Part shown: one piece after another, positions 51,108-62,253 of the stretch
How positions within the stretch are numbered: position 1 is the stretch's first letter
How the letters are laid out: each line of letters starts with the position of its first letter
Assembly (NCBI GenBank): GCA_914767715.1
Contig: OU612065.1
Location: 24,366,001-24,430,000 of the forward strand
Origin: Membranipora membranacea
Taxonomy: Eukaryota > Bryozoa > Gymnolaemata > Cheilostomatida > Membraniporidae
Length of the DNA stretch: 64,000 bases
Direction: 5' to 3'
Notes under the pieces: generated by a model
The model's database searches: none
Seen by the model: the letters and a program-made list of their open reading frames with translations, nothing else
Told to the model about the DNA's origin: nothing
Made by a program: the position numbers and the translations under genes

Positions 51108-54100
51108 ATGAGTGTGCGGAATTTCCGGGTACACGAGAAGAGGGATGGAGCATCATACAGTGTCCTTCTCGACTCCCGGCTGAAAAGTGAAACACTGATG
51201 TTTGAATCTGGGGCGCTGGCAGAACTTAGTAAGATTATATATATTATTGGAATGCTTACCGTATGGAAGTACTTGGCGTCAAAGAAATGTTAAGTCCCTA
51301 TTTGAAAGCCTTGATAGGTCAATATAGAAAGGATCACGTTACTTTGGTATATGCATGACTTGCAAATGTACTCCTATTTTATACATATTTCAGCGTCTAT
51401 TGAAGTTGAAGAATTGCGGAAACATGTGCCTTATACTAAAGTACTTGATGCATATGGTTGTCTAGGAGTTCTACAGATTGGTAAGTTGTCACCTGAAAAT
51501 TAACCAAAATATTCCAGCCGCCATGTGAGACATAACCATTGATGATCAGGCTGTTTTAATTTTAAAATAGTAGAAAAATTATTTCATCAAATGACTGTTT
51601 TATGCCAAATTTTGAATCTGCTGTTAATACATCAAGGTGGTAGGCCTTCACTCCCACATAAGAGTGGATAGCGAAGCTCTCTAAGTAAACAGCTTTTACG
51701 TGCATGCTGACAAAACGGATGTCTCAAATCTACTATGGAACTTCATCTTATTTTTTCAGAGCGAAGTTCACACTATTTAGTGATGGTAACCAGCTGTGTA
51801 TCTGTTGGTAAGATTCAGGACTCGGAAATCTACAGAATCACTGCAACCAGCTTTATATCACTTCAAGGTCATGACGACGGACAGGCTTCTGGTATGTAGA
51901 AGGCAATTATTTCCTCCTTTATTTTCATGATAACCTAATGTACATACAATTGCATACATGTGACAATTAGTTCCTCCTTTAATTCCGTGACATTTCATTT
52001 CATGATGAAGCTCTACCCTACATACATTCATATGAGTATGTAGGAGAGAGTTGATTATCTTCAAGTCGGCTAAGTTTCAGAAATATGAGCCTCAGACAAG
52101 TCCTTCATTTTATTGTGCATAGTAGCTCCTCCAATCACGATACCTTTAAAGCATCTTCTTATCTATCAAAATTATCACATTGTGTAATCATATCCATTCT
52201 GCATAAATATGCAAATCTCTACACAATGTCAACGCAGGGTGTGCACATAACCTTGATCATCGAAGCATTGTATTCTTAAAGTTATATATTATGCTGTATT
52301 ACGCCGGCTGTCTTATCTTTATGATGTTGTATCATGGCAGTGCAAACAATGGTGACATGTGTAACCAGCCAAGATACATCTTCATGTACCATCATAAGTG
52401 TTGACATTATGTTCTACTGTTTGGAACTTTTATTATTGACATCCCTCTCATGTCAGACACATGATGCTAACACTGAGTAATGGTCCTTACTCTCTGATAC
52501 TAGCTTGATGCAGAGCATTTAAAATCAGATCAAACTTAGTTGGAATTTTATCTGATTTCATGATGAAGTTGCATGGCCTCTGACTCATGTTGACCCCTAT
52601 GATTAACTAATAATTATGAGGATGACAGTTAAATGGCCATAATATAAGGATGACAGTCTACATAAGCTCATGGTAATAAAATTCACTTGTTACCACTGAA
52701 AAATAATCCTACATGACCAATAAACCTTGTGGACGCAGAAAGACAAACTGTTATGCTTGGCCATTCCAATTGTTTTTCATAATTTTGCAGGAGTACAAAA
52801 GCTGTTTAATTCAGGGACATACTATTTTGCTATGAGTAGCGGAGGGGCCAGGTATGACCTCACGTTGTGCTCCCAGAGGAGGCTCCAAAAACATGAGACA
52901 GACAATCGGTTCTTTTGGTATGGCAGTAAACAAATATTATTGTTGATGCAAATTATACTTAGTTTCAATAAATTTTATTTATTGAAACTAAGTCAATTTT
53001 ATTGTTGAAGAGTATAATCAGAAATCAATACGGCAAAAATCAATGGGTTAAACCTTACCGGCTTTACTAAAAAGTAAAGTTTCCTGGAATCTATCAAATG
53101 CAATCTTTCATGCTTTTTGGATCTAATATGTTCATCATAGATTGAGTTTATCCTCTTGCGTATTTATTTTCCAGGAACAGATCTATGTTTATACACTTTG
53201 AGCGCTACGGTGTACAATGTGACGATTGGTTAGTGAAGTGTATATGTGGTGGTATGGAGATTAGGACTATATACTCTGGTAATAAGCAGGCTAAAGCTTG
53301 TCTCATCTCCAGACTGAGCTGTGAGAGAGCCGGCACAAGGTTCAATACTAGAGGCACCAACGATGATGGTCATGTAGCTAACTTTGTCGAGACTGAACAG
53401 GTCAGCAAACAAATCATTTTGAGCATATATAGCATATATAGCTATATTCTATTTCTGTAATTAGAAATTATCTTCCCACTTTTGATCCTTTCAAGGAGTG
53501 GGTAATTCCGTAAACACTTGCGTCAACAACTTGTAAACTCCCCGCTCCCAGTTTTTACACTTCTGAAGTGAAAAACTTTCAATTGTGATTGAACCTCCCC
53601 TAACTAACTCAATGATTATACGTGTACTATTTTCCTGTTCAACCATTGTCATATTATTATGATATTTTGTAGATGATAGTTCTGGATGATGTCATTTCCT
53701 CATATATACAGATAAGAGGAAGTGTCCCGTTATTTTGGGAGCAGCCTGGTGTCAATGTAAGTTATTGATATGTATCTTAGGCTATCTCTGCCAATTAGCT
53801 GTTCCGAAATGGATCCTATCTGGTTTTTTCAATACTCCCTATATCATAGAATACTACCATAGCCCTATCTCTAAGGCCTCAAAAACAAAACAAAGAAGGG
53901 CCTTTTAGACTAATAAGTTATGCTTAGGGTTATTTCACCACTCAATATATCACCCTAGACTCAGTATATTATGATTACAACTATGAAGTGATGTATGTTG
54001 TATGACTAATTGGCAGGTTGGCTCACACAAAGTTAAGTTCTCTCGTGGATATGAAGCCTGTGCTCCTGCTTTTGAGAGACATTTAGAAGGGCTGCGGAGA

Positions 54101-57100
54101 CATTACGGTCGCACATCGTTACTGAACCTGCTAGGCAGTAAAGAGGGAGAGCACATGCTATCTGACATGTTCAAGGTAAGTAAGATTTAGTCCCCATAAA
54201 TAATTGGTTGTTTACAAGTAGTTGTGTTACCTCCAGGAAAGACATGGGCATATACTTCAGAGGAATGTTAGTTATGCACATTATATTGTACCGTAATACC
54301 TCACCTATAAGGCACGTGACTTATATATGAAGGCGCCTATAAGAGAGGAGCATATAGGCGCGGCTATCTTTGAAACATTTTTATATTTGCTTTGGCTGAA
54401 TAGCTCAGTGGTAGCAACGTCTGCCTTGAGAACGTGATGTTGCGAGTTCTAATCCCACTGAGGTCAGCTTAGGGTGCCTTATATCTAGAGCATTTTTATT
54501 TTTTCTGAGGGAGGCGCTTCACTTATAAGTCCGGTGCCTTATAAGTGAGGTATTACGGTATAAATATTTCATAACAAAATCAATGCATTGCTTGCCCTGT
54601 TGTTGAAAAATGAAATGCTTGCTGTGAATAAAATGTGATGAAATGTACTGTGAATAAAGTCAATTCTTATTTAATAAAGATACCCAGGGGATCTTATATT
54701 TATAAATATTAAATTAGTTAAAAACAAAATCTCTCAACATTCTTTTGTTTCAAAACTGAATGTTAATGATCTCTCCTGTGATTGCAGAACCATCTGAGAG
54801 CTTCCCAATTATGTAAGGATGTACCCTATTTATACTTTGACTATCATTCTGAGTGCCGAGGTCACAATACCAAGAATTTGGAGAAGATTCGGCGCCACAT
54901 CAGCAATGACCTCATCGAGTTCGGACTGTTCCACTATGACGGAAGTACAATCACAAGGTGAGCAACAAAAATCTCTATATAGATACCAATCAACATCAGA
55001 TTTTGTGTCAGGAGTTTTTAATGTACCTAATTGGTCGGCCTAATCCCATGGCAGTATTTAGGATATATATGTTGGATTTCATTTAGCTGATTTTTTTTTT
55101 GGAGTGTATGTATATAATATATATTTGGCCTAAATTCTTCCAATTTTCTTTAACGATAATCTTATATACGTGTAGCCGATTAATTTATCCTACCTGAATT
55201 ATATGTTGGTTTCAGTTCTGCCTTTGTTTTTAGGCAACAGAATGGGTGTTTTAGAACAAACTGCGTCGACTGTTTGGATAGAACTAATGCAGTACAGACA
55301 TATATAGGCCTGATGGTTAGTACAGCACTAGTCTAAGTGCTCAGACTCCAAGGCGCAGGGAGTTACCTGCTCCTTGGCGTCTGAGCACTTAGACTAGTAA
55401 AACACCATAAACAGTTTGATACATTCAAGCATTGTGGCAGTGTCAAACATCAAGTTTTCTATACCACACAATAGCCTGGTTTCACTTGTTTGGCAAACAA
55501 AAAGAGTCTCAAGATATGGAATTGCCTACCCACTGATTTGGCAATAAAGTAATCTGGTTGATATTGCTTGTCAAATGTGTTATAATACCGGCTGACATTT
55601 TATCTCCGACTATTTTCTCTGCAGGTTTTATCTCAGCAGCTGGAGATGATAGGGATATCAGGTAAAGCACAGATGGTTGGAAGGTTTGAGGAGATATATA
55701 AGCAGATCTGGCCTGTTAATGGTGACCATATCAGCCGAATATATGCTGGAACTGGCGCTCTCACTGTTGGCAAGTCCAAGGTAACGACATGAGGTTTTAT
55801 ACATATATTCGTTTGTGCAGTTGGCTTGCGATGCAACTTTCTATAGATCTACTTCTTTGGTCAAATTTAACTCTATAGTCTTTCAACTAGCGGATACCCT
55901 ATATAACAAAAAAAATCAGTCAGAGATAGCTGCCATAACAGCAATGTACTCACTTGTATGCCTGCAGTAAACTCAAAGTCTGCTGAAAAACATTGACATA
56001 GCAATAAACATTAAATAACCGTGCCAAATTTTTTGTGCATACATAGTTTTGCAAGAAATTTATCTTGAGATTCGTTATCAAATTTTTTCGAAGGCTATCC
56101 TTAAAGAATGCATATCTTATCCTTTTAGTATCGAGATGTCACTACCTCAGCCACTAGAACCATTCAGAATAACTTTCTGGACTCCAGTAAGCAAGATGCC
56201 ATCAACCTGCTACTGCTGGGCAGTAAAAAGAGAACTGTACTAGATGACGTAGCGTACTCTCTCAACCTCACTAATACAATGCATGGTAAGAAAGAGGCAT
56301 AAAACTTTCAATTATGCTCATCACATATGAGTTATACTCACCAAATTCCACTCTCCCAGCACCAGAAGACGGAACAACTACAAACGCAGACAAAGAGATC
56401 AAACTTGATCTATCAGTATCAAAAAAGTCTCGTAATGACCTTATTTAGATGCTTGCTGTGTCGGTTCCTTGGCAGGGAGAGTTTGGGCTGACCTTGTGAG
56501 TTCAGGTGAAAAATTAGCATGATTATATATATATATATATATAACATTTATATATGTACATCATATGTATACATTATGTTAATGTACTTGCTATTCAATG
56601 CCAGGCACCTGGTGCCACAGGAGTCGTGGGTTTGAGTCTCACTAGGGGGGCTTTCTTGACTGATTGTTCCGTCCCCCAGAACACCCCAGTGAATATACTT
56701 CCTGTTTAAATATAAAGATGTCAAGTCTTCTCTTGTATTACCCAGCATCCAACAGTTTGGTGGAAAGACTGGTGTACAAGCACAGAGAATATACATCTGA
56801 AGAGAATATAAGGGTCTGCTTAGCTACCTGGAATGTTAACGGCGGTACCCATTTCAGGAGTATAGCCTTTAGGAATGATAAGCTCACAGACTGGTTACTG
56901 GACATGTATGCAAACTCCATGTTGTCTTCCCCTGGTAAGTATTTGGTACTGAGTCTACATATGATGCAAAAAAAAAAAGATTTTGAGATCAAGAACAATG
57001 TCTGGTTATATACCATTCATGGTGCATAAGATTAGTTGGATGAAGCCATCATAATTAAATTTTGAATGTGCTTTTATTGTTTGAAGTTGTGCTCGGGTTA

Positions 57101-60100
57101 CCTGTCGTTTTGTTACCTATTGTTGGCCACACGTCATCACTATGAATATCTTGGGTACATTCGCTGACCGACTCTATTTCTTGTATTATAACAGAAACCT
57201 GCGATCCAGAAGGAGATGTAAATGTTGATACGGATATATTTTGTATTGGATTTGAAGAGATAGTCGACCTCACAGCCAAAAACATCACCAATGCCAGGTA
57301 CTACAAATATGCACAGTGCATAGTAAATTTTTTTCATGTTATTACCGTTTCACTATGAACCATTCCATGTTGAAAGCTATGTTTGATCTCAGCATGTCAG
57401 TGCCAATTATTGATTCCAAACTGTGTTTCATCTGATCATAAAAGGTTTTTTTATATATAGTTTATATAAAGTTAAAAAATTGTTCATTATTGAGTGTAAG
57501 TATAGAACGTATAATAATTTTCAATATATATTATAGCACATCAAACCAGAAGACATGGGGAGCAGAGTTACAGAAGACTATATCTCGAGATCATAAGTAT
57601 ATTCTCATTAGCAGTCAACAGCTTGTCGGTGTCTGTCTGTTTGTATTTGTCAGGCCACATCTCGCATCTGTTATCAGGTTGGTGGTATTTCAGGCATGAT
57701 TCAGTGTTTTATTCATCTGAGCACCTCCGAGTCTTCATTCTGATCCAAATAAACTGTTAATTGAGACAAGGAATATTATATATCAATACTTTAATCGAAT
57801 CTAAATGCGCTCTAATGTACCATAATTCAGACTTCGTTTTATAAGGACAAAATTGGGTAGTCCCTACCCCTATAGGTTTAAACTATCTGGAGTGCAATGC
57901 ATGCTGGAATTCTCAAATAAAATGCATTGTTAATGGGTAAAACTCGAGCTGCTTAGCTTTGTTCTGTGAAAAATTCCTCCCTGTCTATATGTTGTGCAAT
58001 GTCACGGATTGCTTTAAGCCCCAACCCACACCAGGACAACCTCATGAAGTGTACCGCATTATCACTTACACTATTATGATTATATACCTCACACATATAT
58101 ATCGTCTGATTTATCAGAGATGTGAGTGTGGATAGCGTCAAGACCGGATTAGGAGGTGCTGCCGGGAATAAGGGAGCTGTCGCTATCAGGTTCTTATTAC
58201 ATAACACCTCTATGTGCTTCATAGCAGCTCACTTTGCAGCCGGCCAATCGGGAATCAAGGAAAGGAACGAAGACTTTACCGAGTTGTGCAATAAAATCTC
58301 CTTCCCCATGGTAAGTAGGTCAAATGACGTTATGCTGCTGGCGTCATTACGTCATTGTTCTGTTGTGCAAGGTATATAAGCTGATAAGCTGGTGACACCA
58401 TGACCAAGATAGTTTCTGAAGTTCTCACCCCGTTAACCGAGTTTAGTCTATTTGCCTGCTCCCCCGCCACTAATCCCGCCGCAGGGGAGCAACTAGTATG
58501 CAGGAAAACTGGATCAAACTTGTTCAACTCCCCCCCCCCCCATGTGAAAGTTGAATTTGTCACGTCATAGTTAATGGACCTGAACCTAAGGTGTTATCAA
58601 TGCAAACTTTCTATATTTCAAGGGTGGAAACCTGAAATGTCATGACTACGCATTTTGGGTCGGAGATTTTAACTACAGGATAGATCTGCCTAAATCAGAA
58701 GCTGAGATGCTGATAAAGGATGGAAACTGGTCAGCACTGCAGGCGGCAGATCAGCTGGGACATCAGAGAGCAGACGGAAATGTAAGCATATTAGGCTGAG
58801 CGTAGAATAGTTTGTTAGGGAAGAAAATTCAAGTCAATAAAATAAAAATTAGTTCAAGGCACAGATTATATTAGATTGTATTATATATTTTTATGTTTTA
58901 TAATTTGTAATTATAATATGAATTAAAACAATCAATGCAATGCAGTCCACAATCTATCATAGCATATAACTTAGATTTCATTAGGGTTATGATACCAACG
59001 TTGACCGATAATGTGAGACTAATTTGATGACAGTAGCCAAACCGAATCTCATACTAATTTAATTAAAGTAAACTACATTATGTTTGTAAATGTGTTGTGG
59101 AATTCAATGTGAAGCTGATATTTCACTACAGATGAATTTAAAGTTTTTCTTCATTTTTTTCTACCAGGTCTTCCAAGGTTATGAGGAGGGAATACCTAAC
59201 TTTGCTCCCACATACAAGTATGATCTCTTCTGTGATGATTACGATACCAGCGAGAAGGCCAGAGTGCCGTCCTGGACAGACAGATGTCTGTGGAAGAGAA
59301 ACAAACTGATTGGAATAGACGAGTCTAACTGGAACTCGGGGAAATTAAGGGTTTACAACAGAGCTGAGCTTAAGACCTCTGATCATAGGTAGGAATATCA
59401 GGGTCAGATACAAAATCTAAATTTACAACTGAAACTTTGATGGCAATTAATGCTGACTGCAGTAGAAATGAAGAGAAAGTGCTATTCACATATCAATCTT
59501 TTGTTCAACAGTTTTGATCAAGAACAATTAACTGATGCTTTTGGGTCATCACTGGTTATTGCGGTCAGCATTAAAATGTCTTGAGGGCTTCACAGCATCA
59601 ACTAATTTCAGCACCAGATTCATGATCAGCTTGACCCTATGTCACAGCCATTATATATGACCATCAATTTGATTTCCATTTTATTTCAGGCCTATAGCAG
59701 CGTTATTAGATATAAAAGTACTGAAGGTGGATAAGAAACTCAAGGATAGAGTACAGGAGGATGTCGTCCAGGAGCAGGGACCTACAGACGGGACTGTTAT
59801 CGTGTCAAGTATAGACAACACCATGTTATCTGATGAGAGTGCCGATCAGGTCATGGAGCTATTCGCTGAGATTGGGGAAATAATTTTAGTCAGGTCAGTG
59901 AAGGTGCAAACTTCAATTATTTTTATTTTAATAATTTTTTTAATTAAAATTTTTAAATGTTTAAAATTAGGCAAGATTACTAAAAAAAAAGTGCAACGAC
60001 TTGTTGGTTCGTTTGTTCAAAAGGTAAATCTAATAGCTGTGCCTTCATTTATTATTGCAGATTTGTCGAACATGAAATATTCCTAACCTACACAACAGGG

Positions 60101-62138
60101 AAGCTTGCGATATCTGCTGTCGAAAGGTTCAACAACCATAAGGTATATATATAGGATTAATCTAATGTTACTCAACGTCATAGTAGCCACCATTCTGTGA
60201 CATGGATAGTAGCCATGTCACAGAATGGTTGCTATTATGAGCAGCAGCTTGCAGTCCGGATGGATATTTTGGCCTCAGCTGACTTGCAAATTATTGGACC
60301 AGGACTGTCACAGCTCCAGTTTCCAACTATTCAATCGGCCCCTTATTTTAATTTTTTATTTTAAACTCGTTGCATGTTTAATATCAATGACATAAGTAAG
60401 ACATAAGTAATACAAAAAGTTTATATATAATACTTCACCCCAGGCCCTTTCTTGATTGGTGATTTTGTTTTATCCCGATAGCTGTCGGATACTGTGATAA
60501 GTGTGAGGTTAAACATGCCAGTGTGGCGAGACAATGTGAAGAATGAGCTAAAAAGAGACACAACTGTGGAGTCAACTTTCTACTCAGCTGTCACAAACGA
60601 TTTGCTTGGCGATGACTTCAAACACAGATCAATGAGCTTTGATGTTGATGGTGAGCTGACTATTACAATTTTATTCTGGTAGTGAATAAGTTCAAGGACA
60701 TTTGTCAAGAAACAAAGATAAAAAGGATGCCAATTGCCAATCGAATAAATTATAAAAGTAAGTGTTTGAACAAGAAGGACACACAAAGGTTTAAGATACA
60801 AGATTTATAAGATTATTGCAATTAAAATGGTACTATCTGATGGAAAAAAAAAATTGAATAAAAATGCTCGTAAGAAGTCAGTTTGGCAAAAGAAGTAGAC
60901 AAGTGTATGCATCTTCCCAAGCTAGTAATTCTGTCCCAGGACAACTTGGCATCTATGCTTTGTATTATACTTCTTCTTGTGTAAAGTAGTTTCTCACTTG
61001 AATGATTAGTCATCTATCTCAGTTTTTCTTCCATTTGCACAATACTTCAATGATCTCTTGCGCGATTCTTAATTAGATGAATATGATGATGATGCAGAGG
61101 TCAATGAATACGGAGACAGCTCAGGACAACCTTCACCTTCAATCACACCTGTGGCATCCGGTAAGTCCTCCAAATTACAAGCTTCTTCTTTATTTCGCAT
61201 TCTCTGGCATTTTCTTAAGGATTTCTTTTTTCTTCTGACTAAACAGCCCTTCAGCTGAACTCAATCTCTTATTGCAGTAAAATGCAATGCACACATTTTT
61301 CTCATCCTTTATTACATATTTTATAAATATGTGTGTATATGTCATTTGTTTGTATAAAGGGCGCAACACTCCAGACAACTTGCTAGATGCACCCATAGGA
61401 GCCCCTATAGCCTCAGCTCCTGCCCCAGTAGAGAAAAAGTTACCACCAGCTCGTCCCAGTAAACCACCTGCTCGACCGCCTCCTCCTAAGAAGACAGGAG
61501 CTCAGGCCATACCCACATCTGGTACAAAGCAGACCATGAGTGGAAGCAGTAGCAGCAGTGATTTACTGACAGGGTCACCACCTCCATCAGCTGATAGTCT
61601 ACTCATGGTAATAACAGACAACTGTGTGTGGATCTCTTGGTCAAAAACTACCATTTCATATTATATTTGTATTCCAACATCTATGATTTGGATTATTTCT
61701 AAATCAACTGATAATAGTAGAAAGAATATTTCCAATAAATCATAGCAAGGGAAAATATGTAGTAAGCAGTAGCAGTAGGCAGTAGTAGTAGCAGTAAGCT
61801 GACATGAAAAATTCAATGTTTTATAATAACGAGTATCATAGTACTGAATTCAATGAAATAAGATCAGACAGGTCGATGGTGGAGTGTTGCTATGAAATAC
61901 CACCGGCCTTATTTTTTAGGGGCATGCTGGTTTGTGGCATTTGAAAAAAACTTTTGCAAGAGTGTTATGAATGCTATAAACTTATACATTGTTTTTATAT
62001 CTCTAGGCCCCTTCAAGCTCTGAAGGTCAGTCAGATCCATTCTCTACCAATGCATATGACCCATTCAACACAAAAGCTCTCAACATCGGACCTCCAGGTG
62101 AGCGGATTATTACACAAACAACCTCAGCCCTTCCCTAG
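51108..62138 (+). CDS. SYNJ1: Synaptojanin, inositol-phosphate phosphatase (3' end unresolved)
   Basis: Synaptojanin strips phosphates from PI(4,5)P2 and other phosphoinositides to uncoat endocytic vesicles. Exons: 51108-51228, 51394-51480, 51760-51891, 52791-52917, 53175-53400, 53673-53756, 54017-54175, 54788-54957, 55234-55315, 55625-55780, 56129-56285, 56746-56934, 57195-57297, 57537-57677, 58118-58310, 58623-58781, 59168-59388, 59690-59893, 60061-60142, 60482-60650, 61077-61160, 61360-61607, 62007 onward; at least 1,128 residues, all joins in phase. The Sac1 domain has the CX5R motif CVDCLDRTN (exon 9). The 5-phosphatase has [35 protein letters not shown] and TSDHR. An RRM-like domain follows, then a proline-rich tail ([17 protein letters not shown]) and two DPF motifs, which in the family bind SH3 proteins and AP-2. 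An in-frame TAG lies 27 bp before the ATG. Exon 24 either splices at a good donor at 62098 or reads into a stop at 62136-62138. Whether it is SYNJ1 or a pre-duplication single gene cannot be told. Confidence 0.93.
51899..52000. repeat. Direct repeat pair in synaptojanin intron 3
   Basis: GGCAATTATTTCCTCCTTTA and GACAATTAGTTCCTCCTTTA, about 60 bp apart, each followed by a similar TTTCATGA/TTCCGTGA stretch. Confidence 0.6.
52958..52992. repeat. Perfect 16-bp hairpin
   Basis: CTTAGTTTCAATAAAT and its reverse complement with a 3-bp loop, 40 bp downstream of synaptojanin exon 4. Confidence 0.8.
54289..54560. mobile_element. 272-bp terminal-inverted-repeat element with tRNA-like core
   Basis: Inverted ends of about 27 bp, TACCGTAATACCTCACCTAT on the left and the reverse complement of the same sequence on the right (ATAAGTGAGGTATTACGGTA), with weaker inversion continuing inwards (GTGACTTATATATGAAGGCG and its partner). 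TA at both outer ends is consistent with a mariner/pogo-like TA target. No open reading frame, so it is non-autonomous. It lies in synaptojanin intron 7. Confidence 0.75.
54394..54470 (+). pseudogene. tRNA-like sequence inside the inverted-repeat element
   Basis: Begins GGCTGAATAGCTCAGTGGTA, matching a polymerase III A box. It has a near B box (GAGTTCTAATCCC) and can pair GGCTGA with TCAGCT as an acceptor stem. The anticodon loop CTTGAGA would give UGA (serine). However, the anticodon and T stems have mismatches and there is no long variable arm, so I read it as a tRNA-derived relic or SINE head, not a working tRNA gene. Confidence 0.5.
55327..55398. repeat. Near-perfect 33-bp hairpin, family E
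   Basis: Arms ACTAGTCTAAGTGCTCAGAC plus CCAAGG and GCAGG parts match their reverse complement at 31 of 33 positions, with a 6-bp loop. It starts 12 bp after the exon 9 donor of synaptojanin. The outer arm sequence recurs at the ends of the 62135-62251 element. Confidence 0.85.
56360..56448 (+). CDS. SYNJ1: Candidate alternative terminal exon of synaptojanin (Sac1-only isoform)
   Basis: Follows a good acceptor (CCACTCTCCCAG) and stays open in the phase left by exon 11 for 28 further codons ([14 protein letters not shown] onward) before TAG at 56446-56448. Joining exon 11 to it gives a 529-residue protein with only the Sac1 domain. It cannot be an internal cassette, because it contains a stop and no in-phase donor. 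No poly(A) signal is obvious just downstream, so it may be a chance frame. Confidence 0.35.
56524..56542. repeat. (AT)n microsatellite
   Basis: TA dinucleotide run in synaptojanin intron 11. Confidence 0.85.
56590..56700 (+). repeat. Possible tRNA-derived SINE fragment
   Basis: Contains a B-box-like GGGTTTGAGTCTCAC near 56628 but no clear A box upstream. It lies in synaptojanin intron 11, and no second copy is seen in this window. Confidence 0.2.
58441..58530. repeat. Terminal-inverted-repeat element, family C (copy 4)
   Basis: In synaptojanin intron 16. It has TTTGCCTGCTCCCCC on the left, GGGGAGCAACTAGTATG in the core and GCAGGAAAACTGGATCAAAC then TTGTTCAAC on the right, like the copies at 17915, 23840 and 39875. 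Confidence 0.6.
60179..60239. repeat. Near-perfect 27-bp hairpin
   Basis: CATAGTAGCCACCATTCTGT and onward pairs with the downstream copy at 25 of 27 positions around a 7-bp loop. It lies 36 bp after the synaptojanin exon 20 donor. Confidence 0.85.
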
Positions 62139-62251
62139 TCTAAGGGCTCTGGTGGCTAAAATTGCGAGTTTTTGTCATTATATTATCAAAGGAATTTTTA
62201 ATAACGTTATACCAAAAAAGCGCACTTGCAGCCATCTGAACACTTAGACTA
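62135..62251. repeat. Inverted-repeat element, family E
   Basis: The left end CTAGTCTAAGGGCTCTGG, GGCT is an imperfect inverted copy of the right end AGCCATCTGAACACTTAG, ACTATG. The outer sequence matches the arms of the hairpin at 55327-55398. The TAG that would end a read-through of synaptojanin exon 24 is formed by its first bases. Confidence 0.55.
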
Positions 62252-62253
62252 TG

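Noticed and set aside
54394-54470. Functional tRNA gene
   Set aside because: Mismatches in the anticodon and T stems, no serine-type variable arm and a location inside an inverted-repeat element.
56664-57029. 121-codon plus-strand frame as a separate gene
   Set aside because: It is synaptojanin exon 12 read through both splice borders; the acceptor at 56745 and donor at 56935 explain it.
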